DNA from: Todiramphus chloris collaris
Lineage: Eukaryota > Chordata > Aves > Coraciiformes > Alcedinidae
Length of the DNA: 64,000 nt
Direction: 5' to 3'
NCBI GenBank assembly: GCA_025345505.1
Contig: JANVCC010000153.1
Coordinates: forward strand, 1,547,911-1,611,910
Part shown: positions 46,332-59,434 of the stretch, in pieces
How positions within the stretch are numbered: the first letter of the stretch is position 1
How the letters are laid out: each line of letters begins with the position of its first letter
Notes under the pieces: generated by a model
The model's database searches: none
The model's input: the letters and a program-made list of their open reading frames with translations, nothing else
What the model was told of the DNA's origin: nothing
Made by a program: the position numbers and the translations under genes

Positions 46332-47679
46332 GCAAATCTGTGAATAAACAAAAGTCTAGGAACTCTGCCTAATTTAGCTTCAAAAGCACTGCAATCTTAT
46401 AGATTCATCACCATTCATACTTTCCAAGCTAGGCCACCCATTGGCTCATGTCCTCTATACCACTGGCCATTGTTGAATCACTTCCTTCAGAAAGGTGCCC
46501 AATCTTGATCCAAAGATATCCAGAGATGGGGAATCAACCAGTTCCCCTTGGGGATGTGCTGATTACCTTTGCTGGTGAGAGCTGTTGGCACTGTCGAAGC
46601 CAATCACTCATGGCAGCTGTGCCAATCATAGACCATGGTGCAGAGACTCGTGTAAAAGAAATACAATTTTCCAGACATGGGAATTGCAAGTGCTAATTTT
46701 AACTACATTGAAATCAGGAAGATGTGAATCCTGTCTAGAATAGGAAGCAGGAAGGGGAAGATGGGCTGTGCCTATAATTGGTAACCTGGTTTTGTTTTCC
46801 TTCCTTAAAAATAATAATTAGAGACTTCACTGACTCCCTGCAAGAGATCATTTATTCCTTCTGCTGAAAAGTAAGTTTGTAAGCAAATATGTTGGATCTC
46901 TCCTGGAAGGGCTTCTGCTGGGTATTCACTTTAATGAGGGTGATCTCACCAGCTGAAGAGGGAGTTGGTGGGGAGGAACTGTTTTAAGAAGGCTCATGGG
47001 GGAGGACTAGGGACCTACCTCCCCTCCACTCCATGCTGCTTTCCCCTCAGCTCCCCACCACGCCAACCTCCTTTTGCTTTCTGAGCAGCGAGCTGCTGCT
47101 GCTGGTGTTATTGACACATATTTCAAACAAGCCTGTGCAAGGGACTCGAGACACATTACATTGCACATGGTGCCCCGGGCCACAGATTCGCCTCCTTACA
47201 CCGACAGCACGTTTTGCTTCATAAAGAATGTGCAGGCCTTCACCTGGAGCTATTTATCTGGTGTGCTCAGAAGAAATAAGAGAGAGGGAGAAAGCCCTAC
47301 ATGCCCATGTTGGCTGTTAACCCTGTCCTACATACCCCATGAGTGGCCAAATGTTGACCCCTCTCTGAGTGAGATCTGGGCTACTGTCTTCTGATGAACC
47401 TGGACAGATGCCTGCAGTCCATGCTCCATCTTTCTCTACACCTGTATTTAGGAAAACAACTTCTTGCACCTCTTTGTAACTTCACCGACTCGTTCATACA
47501 GCTCCTAGCACATGCTCCATCACGGAGCACAACCAGAGCTCTATTATCATCACACACTGGAAGAGAAAGACCATCTGGTGGATAAAAGTTGCTGATACAC
47601 ACCTCTTTCCAGGATCAGGATAATCTTCCCTTGCTGTTAGCAACAATTTTTTTTCCCCCTGCTTTCTCTAAATCTTTCC

Positions 47680-47725
47680 ATCACTGTTATTGTAATGATA
47701 ATAACAATAATTGTTACTATTATGC
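47680..47725 (+). repeat. AT-rich trinucleotide-like tract
   Basis: TTATTGTAATGATAATAACA then ATAATTGTTACTATTATG. Confidence 0.7.
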
Positions 47726-48045
47726 CTTGAACTTGACTCTAAGATTAGGGCTCCCCTTGTGTTAAGTGCTTGATGAAGAAATGTCAAGGAGACTATTCCT
47801 GCTGTAGGAAGCTCATTGTCTGCATTCAGGCAGGACATGAAGGGGTGAACAGAACAGAGAAAAGGGGCCAGGAATGAGGTAGGATGAGAGGCAGCAGTAA
47901 GTGGGAAATGAAGAGCAGTTAGCAGAATAGCAGGAGTCAGCACTGGTGCCTTGCCTAAGCAAACCCTGCTCCTTGTCTGTGTCCACACATGTCAAATCTC
48001 GGCAGGGAGAAGGGGAGCGCTCCCTTAAATTTCCCAGCTGCAGAA

Positions 48046-48081
48046 ATGTGGATTTTTTTTATTTATTTAATTTTTTTTTTG
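48046..48081 (+). repeat. T-rich low-complexity tract
   Basis: TTTTTTTTATTTATTTAATT and a further T run. Confidence 0.9.
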
Positions 48082-48380
48082 ACAGTGGGAGAGCCTTTAG
48101 CAGCTGCACACAGGGCTGATTGCTGCTGTTGCCTCTACACTGATAGAATTTTGCTCCAAGTCTATGAAATGCCCAGAAAAAAAACCTTCCTCTGTGGCAA
48201 AATTAGGGTGGAAAGGTTTCCACCACAAAACCCCTACGTTACTCTTACCTCAAGAAGAGGTATCTGCAGTCATGTCCCTTTTGGGAACTGGAAAGCTGCC
48301 AAGGATCTGGGGTATGGAGTTGCTAACATCATGCCATACTAATAATTCTTCATTTCACCCACCTTTTTTTCTGTCTCTTT

Positions 48381-48512
48381 AGATTAGATTTTGAAGTGCT
48401 TCAGGGCAGAGACTGTCTCTTGCTATATGCACATATGGTGCTTAGGACAAGGAGCCTTTCGACTTCCTTGGAACTGGCAACTGCTAATATAGTGCAATTA
48501 ATAAATAACTGG
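48381..48512 (+). mobile_element. Ancient amniote SINE 3' tail (MIR1_Amn-like), second copy
   Basis: AGATTAGATTTTGAAGTGCT, TCAGGGCAGAGACTGTCTCT, TGCTATATGC, GTGCTTAGGACAAGGAGCC and AGTGCAATTAATAAATAA follow the same tail as the copy at 9665 but are more diverged. Confidence 0.55.
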
Positions 48513-48631
48513 AAAGATCTTAAAAGGTAAGATGTGAAACAACAACAGACCAACTGAGAGGGCCTGGGAGGGTTCTAAAATTTTTTTGAAAGCTATTTGT
48601 TTTAGTAAATGAAAAGAAAAAATGAAAGAAG

Positions 48632-48654
48632 AAAAAAAAAAAAAAAAAAAAAAA
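48632..48654 (+). repeat. Poly-A tract
   Basis: A run of about 23 A residues within A/G-rich sequence. Confidence 0.95.
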
Positions 48655-49159
48655 GAAGACACACATTTCCTGGCTTTATATAGGAAAAAGAAAGTCTATG
48701 ACTCTATGATTAATGCCTCTACCTGGGCTGTGATACATGAGCCCTGAACTACAGTCTAGGTCAGGAAGAATGAAAGAAAAGTCCGCCGAGATGGAGTACG
48801 CATTTGAAGTTTAGGTAAAGTGAATGTAATTCCCCAAGTGAACATAATTCCCCATGTGAACACCTTTGCTCTTACAAAAAATAATGACAATGGGGGTGAA
48901 AACCTATGGGGTAGTTTAAAAATCATCCATCAGCTCACAGAACTGCCCACGAATCTCAAACTCACTTCATTTCTATGCGTGCTCAAAGCCAGTGTGAGAA
49001 GGGTGGGAAATTGTGAGCATTGTGAATATAAATGAGTAAGTAAGGAAGATAAGTGATAAGGGAAGCTCAAGCCATCAGTGAATAATCCATGACTAGTAGT
49101 GCTAAGAACATCAGAATGCCCAATAAATAATTGTTTAATACATTGTTAGAGAATACACA

Positions 49160-49196
49160 GAGATATTCACACACACTCACGCACAAACACACATTT
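49160..49196 (+). repeat. Degenerate (CA)n
   Basis: CACACACACTCACGCACAAA then CACACA. Confidence 0.85.
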
Positions 49197-51635
49197 ATAG
49201 TCCCTAATAACATATTAACCATGTGCAGATAAACAAGGAGATAAATAATGATGGGAATCTAGGATATTTCTGGATAACTGCTGTTAACATTTGTAATAAA
49301 TCTCGAAGTGATGATGGAGAACAAGAGAATGCCAAACAGGTTAGGAATCTACTGTGTTGTTAAAGAGCAAATGGCTAACTGTAAATCTGTTATCTGGTCC
49401 AAAAGGGAAATGGATGATACAAGACTGAACCCATAGAGAATGAAAGAGATGTAATCTAATTAGTGGTAGTAACCACAGTCATATGGAAAATTAATTTCAC
49501 GCAGTTTTTAAAGGAGATTGTTAAACGGAGGTGATCAAAGTAATTCTGTCAGAATGTAAAGAACAAGAGTGAATAAAGACATCAAAGTGGTAATGTGGAG
49601 GATCAATATAGTACACAATAAATAGATGCACAGCTGACAGCTCTCCAGTATCCTTCTGCTCCTTAGGCAATCATCATCAGATGGGGCTGTTTCTAACTGA
49701 AACTCTTTGAGATCATCTCAGAGCTATTTAACTTTCTTAGCAACAGTCCAAAAAAACCCCTCAGACACATCAGTATTGAAGAAGTCTGTAGGATATTGAA
49801 GCCCCAGGGGAGTGAGAGTGAAGGATATGAACAAGGCAGCAGCACAAAGTGATGGATCAGGACGTGCCCACCTAAAGCCACCTGCATGTCCCAGGTACTA
49901 AGTCAGGCTTGCAGGAGTGAAATAAGCTGTGTTGAGCCTTCAAGAGAATGCAGGAATTTGGGGACTGAACCCCATGATGTGAACACTGAGCACAGCAGGG
50001 CTGGATAGGAGAGTGAGGACAGAGGAGGAGAGTATAACCTCTGCACATAGCACTTGTGAAGATACTACCAAACTATCACATTCAGATGTTCTGAAAAGCT
50101 AGAGAAGGCCTGGAGAAACATAAAGACATCTAAATTTGAGAGGAACAACAATTCACACCATCTGCAGTCCATAGCTGCTACATCATTCCTCCCTTTACAG
50201 CCAGGGAAGAAAGCAGACACAGGGTTGAAGGCAGTCACATACAGGAGATGTTTTGAATGTTACCAAAGCTTCTTTCTGGTGACTCAGAGAGAGATGGAGT
50301 TTTGACCTGAGTTATTCATTACTTTCTTGATCTCTGATGCCATAGTATGCACCGATAAGTTCCTCTAAGGTCTAAGAATAGTGGTCTGAATGAGAACCGT
50401 AGGAATTTTTGGAAATGACACCTTGAACAGCTTTCTAAATGCTTTAGCTCAAACACAACATATTAGACCTGACAAAGGAGTGACCACGTGTAGCTAATGG
50501 TCTTGAAGAAACAGAATCATACTCAGATTTCCTTGAAGGCTTCCCACCCAAGTAGTGACTCAACCTCCTTATTGTTTTAGGTAAGGAATCTGACATGATC
50601 AAGCCCACGATGGTTCATGGCTTCAGGCCATAAAGTCCCCTATCACCAAGTGCTATAAAATTCTCTGATCAGAGGAGCATTCACCACAAGCCCTCAAAGG
50701 GCTGAGTACCAAGATGTGCCTTAGACAATGGGAAGTAATATATCTACAACCATATAAATAGCTAGTTGGATGAGAGTTGGATAAGATCATGGCTTTACAA
50801 TGCTGCCCCTCCTGCTTTTAACCCATCCCAGTGTTGGCTGAAACCAGGATGTGGCAAGCCTCAAAGGGTTTCATGCCTTGAAATTACCAGCCTTCTTCAG
50901 CTTTACAGGAATAAGGATGTTGATTCTCACCAGCAAATTGCTCCCACTCAGCACCGACTTTCCTTGTTGATCCTTTTAGCACCGCCTTTTTGTTTAGAGC
51001 ATCTAATCACTTATCAGCAAAGGTCTTAAACTAAAAACGCTCTTTGGAAACATCTCAGCTGTGGCCCTTTCATTCCATTGTCCTGCAGCATCCTACTCAA
51101 GAAAGGGTTTTGCACCCTGGTCTCTTCCTGTAAGTGATACTCCACTCAGGTTGGGTCCTCATTGTGAAAGACACCCTTGTGCGAGCAGAAGGGAAGGAAT
51201 TGCCTTGCTGCAACTTCTATGCGGCTTGCTGTGACAGGACAGAAATGTCTTTTCGGTACCCAGAATTTGGTTGGCGCCAGAGTGCTGGGAACAGACTAAA
51301 AGGCGTGGGTTGGTTTTGGATGAATCATGTTTTTAATCATCAAACACTGCCAATCAGGACTGCAGCAGATTTCCCCCCTTTTTTTATTTTTTTTGTTGTT
51401 GTTTTACCTTCAGAATGATAATTTCAGACTCAGCTCTGGATTAAGCTCAGATAGGAACTTCACTAACTAACAAAATCTCACAGATCTCTTGTTGATGATG
51501 GAGAATCTTCAACAACAGAAGATTATGTGATTTATGAACCTGCCCTTAATGTAGCTGGCATTAGATTTGAGATAATAATCCTTCCAGCATGCACATGGAT
51601 CAATTATATCAGTGACTAACTTTAATTAGGAGAGA

Positions 51636-51800
51636 AGGTGGCATAGTTATTAAGGCACGGGTAGAGGACTGTGGGTTCAATACCTTGTTGCACAAAAGAT
51701 CCCCTGTGGACTTGAGGCAAATCAGGCATTTTGGTTTGCCTCAATTTCCCATTTGTGAAGTGGCAATAATATTACCACACGCATTCATGAAAATACCCCT
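51636..51800 (+). mobile_element. MIR-like tRNA-derived SINE remnant
   Basis: GGTGGCATAGTTATTAAGGC, then a B-box-like GGGTTCAATACC, CTTGAGGCAAATCAGGCATT, GCCTCAATTTCCCATTTGTG and AAGTGGCAATAATATTACC follow the MIR consensus from its tRNA-like head through the core. It is old but well ordered, and it is not a functional tRNA. Confidence 0.75.
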
Positions 51801-51974
51801 GTATTTAATGAATTAAAGACAATGGCCACTAACACTCAGATGGTGGATTATTAATAAATGAGCCATATTGCAGTGGTAAACAGAGTCTCATGCCAGCCAC
51901 GGGAATGCAAGGTAACTGTGGGATCACTGAATGTGTTCTAGAAAGGCTGCAAAGATGCACATCAACCTCACTCT

Positions 51975-52478
51975 CATCAGACCCTACCTGGAGTACTCCA
52001 TCCAGCTCTGAAACCCACAGCACAAGGAGGACATGAACCTGTCAGAGTGAGTCCAGAGGAGGCCACAAAGATGATCAGAGGGATGGAACCCCTCTGCTGT
52101 AAGAACAGGTTGAGAGAGTTTGGGTTATTCAGCCTGGAGAAGAACAAGCTCCAGGAGGACCTTATAGCATCCTAACCATATCTGAAAGGGGCTTACAAGA
52201 AAGCTGGGGAGAGGCTTTTTACAAGGTCTAGTAGTGATAGGACAAGGGGTAATGGCTTTAAACTGAAAGAGGGTAGGTTTAAATTAGAAATTAAGAAGTT
52301 CTTCACTCTGAGGGTGGTGAGGCACTGAAACAAGTTGCCCAGGGAAGCTTTGAATTCTCCATCCCTTGAAGTGTTCAGGGCCAGTTTGGATGGGACTTTG
52401 AGCAACCTGATCTAGTGGGAGCTGTCCCTACCCATGTCAGGGCAGATTGGAACTAGATGATCTTCTATTTCTATGTAG
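51975..52478 (+). mobile_element. CR1 LINE 3' fragment
   Basis: CATCAGACCCTACCTGGAGT, GGAACCCCTCTGCTGTAAGA, GTGATAGGACAAGGGGTAAT, AAGTTGCCCAGGGAAGC and AACTAGATGATCTTC lie in CR1 order. The 3' end has lost the ATTCTATGA units and runs into a short (CA)n. Confidence 0.95.
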
Positions 52479-52761
52479 GAATCCACACACACACCTCATC
52501 CATTAAGTTTTCTCTTTACAGTCATCAGAGATCAGAGCAACACCAAAAGCAGTTGTTTTCTGAGGGTTTACTAAAGCCTTGTCTCACCACTGGTGGATTT
52601 TTGTTTTCACATTTTCAAACCTACTAGATAGGGCAGATGGTGGAAAGATGGAAATTTCCTTTCTTCACTCCCAAGTCAATTACCTTTGTTCCTGATTTAC
52701 CCCATGCCCCAGTTGAGCTCCGGATCAATAAGACATAAGCAAGCATTTAAGGACAGGATGT

Positions 52762-52806
52762 CCCAGCTGCTTAAACATGTGGTTTAAGTGTTTGGCTGAA
52801 CCAAAG
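52762..52806. repeat. Ancient palindromic repeat fragment (TTAAGTGTTTGGCTGAA type)
   Basis: AAACATGTGGTTTAAGTGTT then TGGCTGAACCA matches the same family as the piece at 40336. It is short. Confidence 0.35.
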
Positions 52807-52970
52807 TTTTCATAAGGATTAGTTTTAATGCAATAAAAGTGAGTAATCCCATGCATGGCCCAGGTTTTCCTCTGTTAGGTGATGTAACATTGGAGCTTAC
52901 CCTGAGGAAATTGCTGTTGTGTTTTAAATTAAGACTTTCAGAATTTTAAAGCATGAAAATATTCAAATGT

Positions 52971-52998
52971 TAAACAAACAAACAAACAAACCAACCAA
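52971..52998 (+). repeat. (AAAC)n tetranucleotide repeat
   Basis: Five or six AAAC units followed by CCAACC. Confidence 0.92.
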
Positions 52999-54455
52999 AA
53001 GAAAACAAAACAACAAGAAAACCTTTCAGGTAAACCTTCCAATAAATTTATGTTAAGTTCAACTTTACAAACTATACTCATCCATTTATGGATTTACTTC
53101 AAAGTTTGTTTGATGAGGGTACTTATTTCTTCCTATCTGTTACTAAGTCAACAGAGGTCTACAGGGTGTACTTTAGAAGTTATAGACATAAGTGGGCCCA
53201 CCATACACCTACATTAGGTGGGAGGCTTGATTCATAGCCTCATCCATGTAGTCCAAAGACTACTGCTGAGTAGAGACCTCCAGTAAAGACCTCCAATAAA
53301 GAGACCTCTAGGAAAGCTCTGCCTTGGGAGATGGTTGAAGTTGGCTTAAAGGGGAGCCCAAACAGAAGCATGGTACAGTAGCCTGAGTTAGGAAACGAGA
53401 ATACCAAAGTGGCACATTTGTGTCTTTGAGCAATGGATGTTTAACTGACATGTTTTCAGCTATTCTTTCTATTACAGCATCTTGAATGATGGACAACAGG
53501 CCAAATTCAGCCTACAAAGCACAAGTCGGTAGGAAGCACAGATGAACCCAGAGAACAAGCATCCCACAGTTGTCTAAGATCTGGTACTCACAGAGCTGAA
53601 GGCAAAAATCCTGACAAGACACTGACCTTCAAAACAATCACATAAACAGAATACAGAGAAGAGACAAATAAGAGTCTTGAGCTCTCATATTCACCTTAAC
53701 CACTGTTGCATGTGTCCTGCATACCTTTAGCATCTTCTTGTACCAGCTCCCCTTCAAAACTAGTTGCGAGGTTCCGTTTTTATTTACTTTAAAGGCTACA
53801 TGAGAGGAAAGCATTGGGGCAGTCAAGTCAAGCACCTTAATTTTTGAGAATGTCAACCTTCACCTTGTGTTTTCTGCTATTACTTATGTTTTTTTAGAGA
53901 CGGGTAAGGAATCATGTGGTCAAGCTGTCCCTTGTGAAAAAGCCTGCATCCAGGTGGCCACAACTCTCACATACACTGTCCCAGGAAAAGTAAGTCCAGA
54001 ACAGGTTGCCCTCATCTGACCCAGGAACTCAGCTCCTGCAGAATGGTAAATGAAAGGCATTTTGCATGTTCCTTTCAGTGTATGCTCATCATTTCAATCT
54101 GCTTTGAATGAAATAATTATTTCTTCGCAAGAGCTGTCTTCTCAGCTTTACCAGGGCTTTGGACAAAATAAAGCAGGATCTTGGTCATCTTTTTACACCT
54201 TGAGTCCCATGCATAACTTCTGCCAACTAATTGCTCTTGGGTACCCATACAGTGCAGACAAGATCAACTTAGCACCCAATCAAGATTCAGGGATTTGATC
54301 AAAGTGGGGAGATAAGAATCACAAAGGCCAACTTTATGATTCTGTTACTGATAAGGTGACAGAGCAGAGACTAATCAAGATACCAGCATAATTGATAATA
54401 ACCTTGAAGCTTCTCAGAGATATTTGAAGACCCAGGAATCTGGGGAATGCTGTTG

Positions 54456-54476
54456 CATGGCAGAATTCCTGCCATG
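54456..54476. repeat. Perfect 8-bp dyad around an EcoRI-type word
   Basis: CATGGCAG, AATTC, CTGCCATG. Confidence 0.9.
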
Positions 54477-55565
54477 TGCCTAGCACAGTCTCTACCGCAG
54501 GCTGTGAGAGAAGGCATTAGGTCAGTTAGATAGGACTGACAGACCATCACTAAGCAAAAGCGTTACTTCAGGCCCAAACGTTGGGTGTCTGAGATCTTGT
54601 CTCCTGGTGCACCCAAGATACTGGAATACAGCATCACAAATGTGAAGGAAAATAATAAATCTGTCTTGGATAATTCAGGAGCTGGGAGGCAATCCAAGTT
54701 CACTAGGCAAATTTGCTTATATGAGTTAGGAACCTGCATGTCACACCACAACCTGGAATCAATCATATTTCAGTAGCTATGGTAAAATACGTAAACAGTG
54801 ACTTCCAGCTGAAACAAGTTCAGCACGTCTTGGCCAACGGGGTGGAGGCTCCATTTTTGACTCATCTAATAAAGCTACCGCCTAAGGACCATGAGGGTCT
54901 CTGTGCAATGTGTATACGAGCCATGAAGTCCAGCCAATGCTGGGAGAAGGAGTGGGGAAGATCTGTACCTGTATTTGGATGCCAGCTGGATGGGAAGTGT
55001 GAGATTCTGCCCCTGAGCTTGTCTCAGCTGGATGGAACTCACTGCAGACATAATTCATCCAGACTCTGTCCTCTGCAGTTTTCTGTATAAATCTCATCCC
55101 AGGGCATTTTGGAGCAGTGCATAATGTAACACAACAACACTGCTGAAATCCAGTGATCTCTATCAGCTCTGAGCGAAGACAGATCCTTAGGTTGTGTCAA
55201 ACAGCAGCACTCCTGGACTCTCAGAAAACCAGGACTCGGGTCCTTAAAGGCATTTAGCAGCCAGTCTGTCTCTGAAGATACTTAACCCACTTCAACTATG
55301 ATGACAAAACCCTTTCTCCTTCCTATCAGCTGCATACCTGTGCATTTACTCAGTGATCTAAGCATTGGTGGCCACTCCACAGCTAACAGTTTACTGGAAC
55401 TTCAACACAGACTTGGGGACCTCAAAGATGAGCCTGCAAGTTACGTATCACCTTCTTCTAACTGTGTCTTGTCACATCAGTCACTAAACTCTGACTCTCA
55501 GCCCCATGTTTGGAATGCCAAAGGCATTACTTTGGCTGTTTTGCATGTCCTGTGAGGAGCCCCTT

Positions 55566-55598
55566 CTTTGACACCAGCTCTTTGACACCAGCTCTTTG
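55566..55598 (+). repeat. 14-bp direct duplication
   Basis: CTTTGACACCAGCT occurs twice in a row, followed by CTTTGA. Confidence 0.92.
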
Positions 55599-56514
55599 AT
55601 TGCATGAGCATTCTGGTTGCCCAACTTTTCAGTAGGGTGCTAAAGAGACAAGTAGCACAGTGCTTAAATAGTGTTGATCCTGAGAGTCTTTTTACATGTG
55701 CTACAGGTGCAGCCCTTTCACACTCTGTAAGACCGGGAAGCTGCAAAAATTACCATCTCACACTGAGGTTGTGTCCAAAGGAAGGGAATACCTAGGTCCT
55801 ACTCTAGGACCTACTTCTAGCAGCAGAAGATCAATCCTTCGCTTATGAACATCTAAAGCAAAGCATTGACCTTATCTTTGACAAATTATTTGTTCTTGTA
55901 CACTCTGGAGCTTCTCAAGTGCTCATTTGCAGCTCAGATAGGAGCCATCCCTCCTAACATTAGCCATCTAAAATGTAGATGTCTAGTCTCTCCTACTTAT
56001 CTGTTTCCTTCTAAATTTGATGGAAGGAAAGGCACTTTTAGGCAGCAGTTCAACCTACCACATCTGAGTTGTTATAACCTGAGAAAAGCCCTATTTCTGG
56101 AATACCATTGTTTACTGGATGAGGAGATATATTTCACGACTAACACTGTGAAGGTGCATGAACCTGGACACAGCAAATTTTTGGAGTCAACAGGAAATGA
56201 TGAGTTTACACACTGTTGTATCTGGTACACAAAGCCACAATTTGGCAATTTCATCTTTTTACATCTAAATAAGCAAACATCCAAGTCCTCAGGTTGAGTA
56301 CATGGATTAATGCCTAGGGAGCCAGAGTGATACACACCAGTTGATGATAGGTCTGCACTGAATTTCATTTAAGAAATTGCTGATTTACCTTGGTTTCACC
56401 CAGCCTCTTTGTAAAATAGAAACCTCTATTCCAAATTCTCCATGGTCTTGTGTGGGATCACATTGAATAAGTCAAATGGTGATACTTCCACCATTTAAAA
56501 AACACTCCTCTATA

Positions 56515-56538
56515 TTCTGACATTCTTGAATGTCAGAG
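56515..56538. repeat. Short near-perfect palindrome
   Basis: TCTGACATTC, TT and GAATGTCAGA form a 10-bp-arm palindrome with a TTC-N2-GAA centre like a heat-shock half-site pair. A regulatory role is not supported beyond this. Confidence 0.85.
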
Positions 56539-56599
56539 AAGTTGTTTTCCATGACATCTAACTGTTACCCCTCTTTTCTTCCCTTCTAGTTATGCCCAC

Positions 56600-56860
56600 T
56601 GGTACCCTGCGGAATGGTTCCTCCTTGCTTTCCTTTACTATATACACTTGACAAATGTTTGAGAGCTATTATCATATCACTATTTGGCCCGGATTAGTAC
56701 TTGCTAATCTTTGCTCATCAGCATCAGTCCTTCCAGCCCTCTGGCTCTTTGAATACCCTCCAGTTTGTCAAAGTGTTCCTGGCATGATCGTGGGATGAAA
56801 ATATAGTAGTCCAGGTGCACACACTCGGCAGCCATATCATGGTATCAACTCAATTCAAGG
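56600..56860 (-). mobile_element. Possible old CR1-type LINE fragment, reverse
   Basis: GAGAGCTATTATCATATCAC, CAGTCCTTCCAGCCCTCTGG, CCCTCCAGTTTGTCAAAGTG and AGTAGTCCAGGTGCA recall the reversed CR1 ORF2 end seen in old amniote copies (TTTATCATATC, CTCCAGTTT, TATTCCAGGTG). It is highly diverged. Confidence 0.4.
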
Positions 56861-57915
56861 GCTCAGTGCACTGGATCATGCGGGTTCTTCTCTCCTGTCA
56901 CCTTACATTTCACACTTAGGGTGAAGGATGCATGCCTGTGCATAGCTGATCTGTTCACGTGTAGCTACGTGAAGTTGTGCACGTTGACATGGCAACACTT
57001 TTCATAAATGTGGAGGTAGGGGCTCTACCTCCCTCTGTTTACTCACCAGGGTGATGAGAAGCAAGGCATTGGCACACAATGAATGAGATCAAGTACTTCA
57101 CAAGTTCCTGCCTGCCAGCAGAGCTGCTGCAACTGTCCATGCAAGTGCTCTTAGCCTACACCAACTGGGAGATAAGTCTCTTCCTTTAGCCTTGACATTA
57201 GATTAAGTTGAGGTTGTGTATAGGTGTTGCAGTGCTGCTGGTGGCTGTTGAGCCACAGCAACGTATTACATTCGGTCATTGGAAGGTGATGGGTTTTTTT
57301 ACCACAAAAGAAGTTAAATGCTTTGATAACCCACCTGTCTTTAACTTTAGTGGTAGTAAATTCAAGATTATCCTGTGCAACACCACAACTTAACCTTCTA
57401 GGTAAGGCTAACATCTTCATTTTCTTCTTCAACAGTTAACAGACACAGATCTAAAACAGTACTGCTAGATTACTCTTGAAAGTGAAAGGTATTTAAAGTC
57501 AATTTGAAAGCAATGACTGGTGCTAAATTACTAGTTTCTGGAAACTGTGGTCTTCCTTGATCTCCACACCTTTGCTTGTAAAGAGAACTTCCGCTTTCCT
57601 GAACATAAGGCTAAACCTGACCCAAACTAACCATCCAAAACACAGGATGATGATTAACTCTTGTCTCTTCTATTTCATTCCCCAGACTCCATGATCAATG
57701 ACTCCTGCTAGGTCCTGTAGTCAAGAGCTTCACGGACAGGCTAGCAGACATCTCACCTATCATTCCCATTATGAGGATAAATGTTCATTGCTGCACATAA
57801 TTTATGTAACATTATTTTACATAATACCTTTTTAATTGGGAAAACAATATTCTGAAGCCTGCTAACAGCTGCTTTTTGGGAAAAATTGTATGTGCCTGCT
57901 TGAAATTATTGTGAG

Positions 57916-57946
57916 GGGTTTTTTTTTTGTTTTATTTTGTTTTGTT
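57916..57946 (+). repeat. T-rich (TTTTG)n-like tract
   Basis: A T run followed by GTTTTATTTTGTTTTGTTTT. Confidence 0.9.
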
Positions 57947-58926
57947 TTCCCATAGTTCATCACATTGAATTCTCAGAGTGGAATTCAACTGATGGAATTC
58001 ATAAGTGTGTTGAGTACCTTTTGAGATGCTTTACGGTATCTGCCTGGCTCCAGCCTGCCTTTCTACAGCCTGTGAATACCTCAGATGACATAAACCATCC
58101 TGAATGGCACTAAATCCTTCTGGATACATAACACTGAATCTTACATTGAATCTTATATCTCCACTAACTGCATTGAGACTCTGAAAACTAGCCAGGCATT
58201 GATGTCCTTATTGTAGAAACCCAAATGAAAATATCTGAATCTAAAGCTCAGGAACCAATTCAATTGCCTAAATATCTCCACATGAAAGACCCTGTAGAAG
58301 ATACCTACACAAGGCTTGCATATATGACATGGGATTCGTCAGAGACCTCTACCCTTCTGGAGCAGCACATGGACTCCAGGGAAATCTCAAATGGCTTTAA
58401 ACATCTATGTTTAGCCAAATGTATCAAACTCTCAGCAGGAACTATTACTGTTCAATTTGAAAATTCACTATTTTCATAGCCTAAGACTGAAGTCCTCCTT
58501 CTTTTCTTTGCTTAAGATTGCACCAGAAATTGTCCAGGTTATTGAAAGATACTGATCAAAAATAAAAAAATTAAAAAAAATTGCTTGGTCAGGTAATTAT
58601 TCCTACAACTCTCAGCCTCTCCATTTATCTCTTGTGGGTGCCTGGCTGCCTTGGAATTTGACCAATTCTATTTTTTTGGCTTGCATGAAGGTAGGAATTG
58701 CATGCTACAGAAAATATCCAGTTCTCTGAGTCATCATGTACACCTACAGAACATGTACAGAAATCACTAATGATTTACCTACACGGGATATCATCGCATA
58801 GCAACCTGGATTGTAAATACATTAAGTGCTACCTATTCCTCACAAAGCCCAAAATACAAATAGTCAACAGCACATGCATTTGAATAATGTACGGTGGAAT
58901 GTCTCTACCCAATGGGGGGACTCCGT

Positions 58927-59434
58927 CTCTGAGCCCTCAGCACAAGAAAGACATAGACCTGCTCAAGTGAGTCCAGAAGAAGACACAGAAATGATCCAAG
59001 GGCTGGAACCCCTCTGCTGGGAGGCCAGGCTGGAAGAGTTGCATGTATGTGTTCAGCCTGGAGAAGAGAAGGCTTTGGGGAGACCTTATTGAGGCCTTTT
59101 GGTACTCAAAGGGACCTGTCAGAAAGATTGGGACAATCTTTTGAGCAGGGCCTTTTGGGATAGGCCAAGGGGTGATAGATTTAATGAGGGAGGGGAGATT
59201 CAGGTGAGAGAGAAGGAAAAAATTTTCTGCACTGAGGGTGGTGATACCTTGGCCCAGGTTTCCCAGAGAGGTGGTGGCTGCCCCATCCCTGGGACCATTC
59301 CAGGTGAGGCTGGATGGGGCTCTAAGCAACCTGCTCTAGTTGCAGATGTCTCTGCTTAATGCAGGGGATTTGGACTAGATGACCTTAAAAGGTCCCTTCC
59401 AAGCCAAAACCATCTATGACTCTATGTTTCTATG
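58927..59434 (+). mobile_element. CR1 LINE 3' fragment
   Basis: AGTGAGTCCAGAAGAAGACA, GGAACCCCTCTGCTGGGAGG, GGGATAGGCCAAGGGGTGAT, AACCTGCTCTAGTTGCAGAT and AGGTCCCTTCCAAGCC occur in order, then a damaged CTATGACTCTATG tail. It is close in type to the copy at 3845 (shared CTGCTCTAGTTGCAGATGTC). Confidence 0.97.

Noticed and set aside
51636-51720. tRNA gene
   Set aside because: The B-box-like word belongs to a decayed MIR SINE; no cloverleaf can be drawn.
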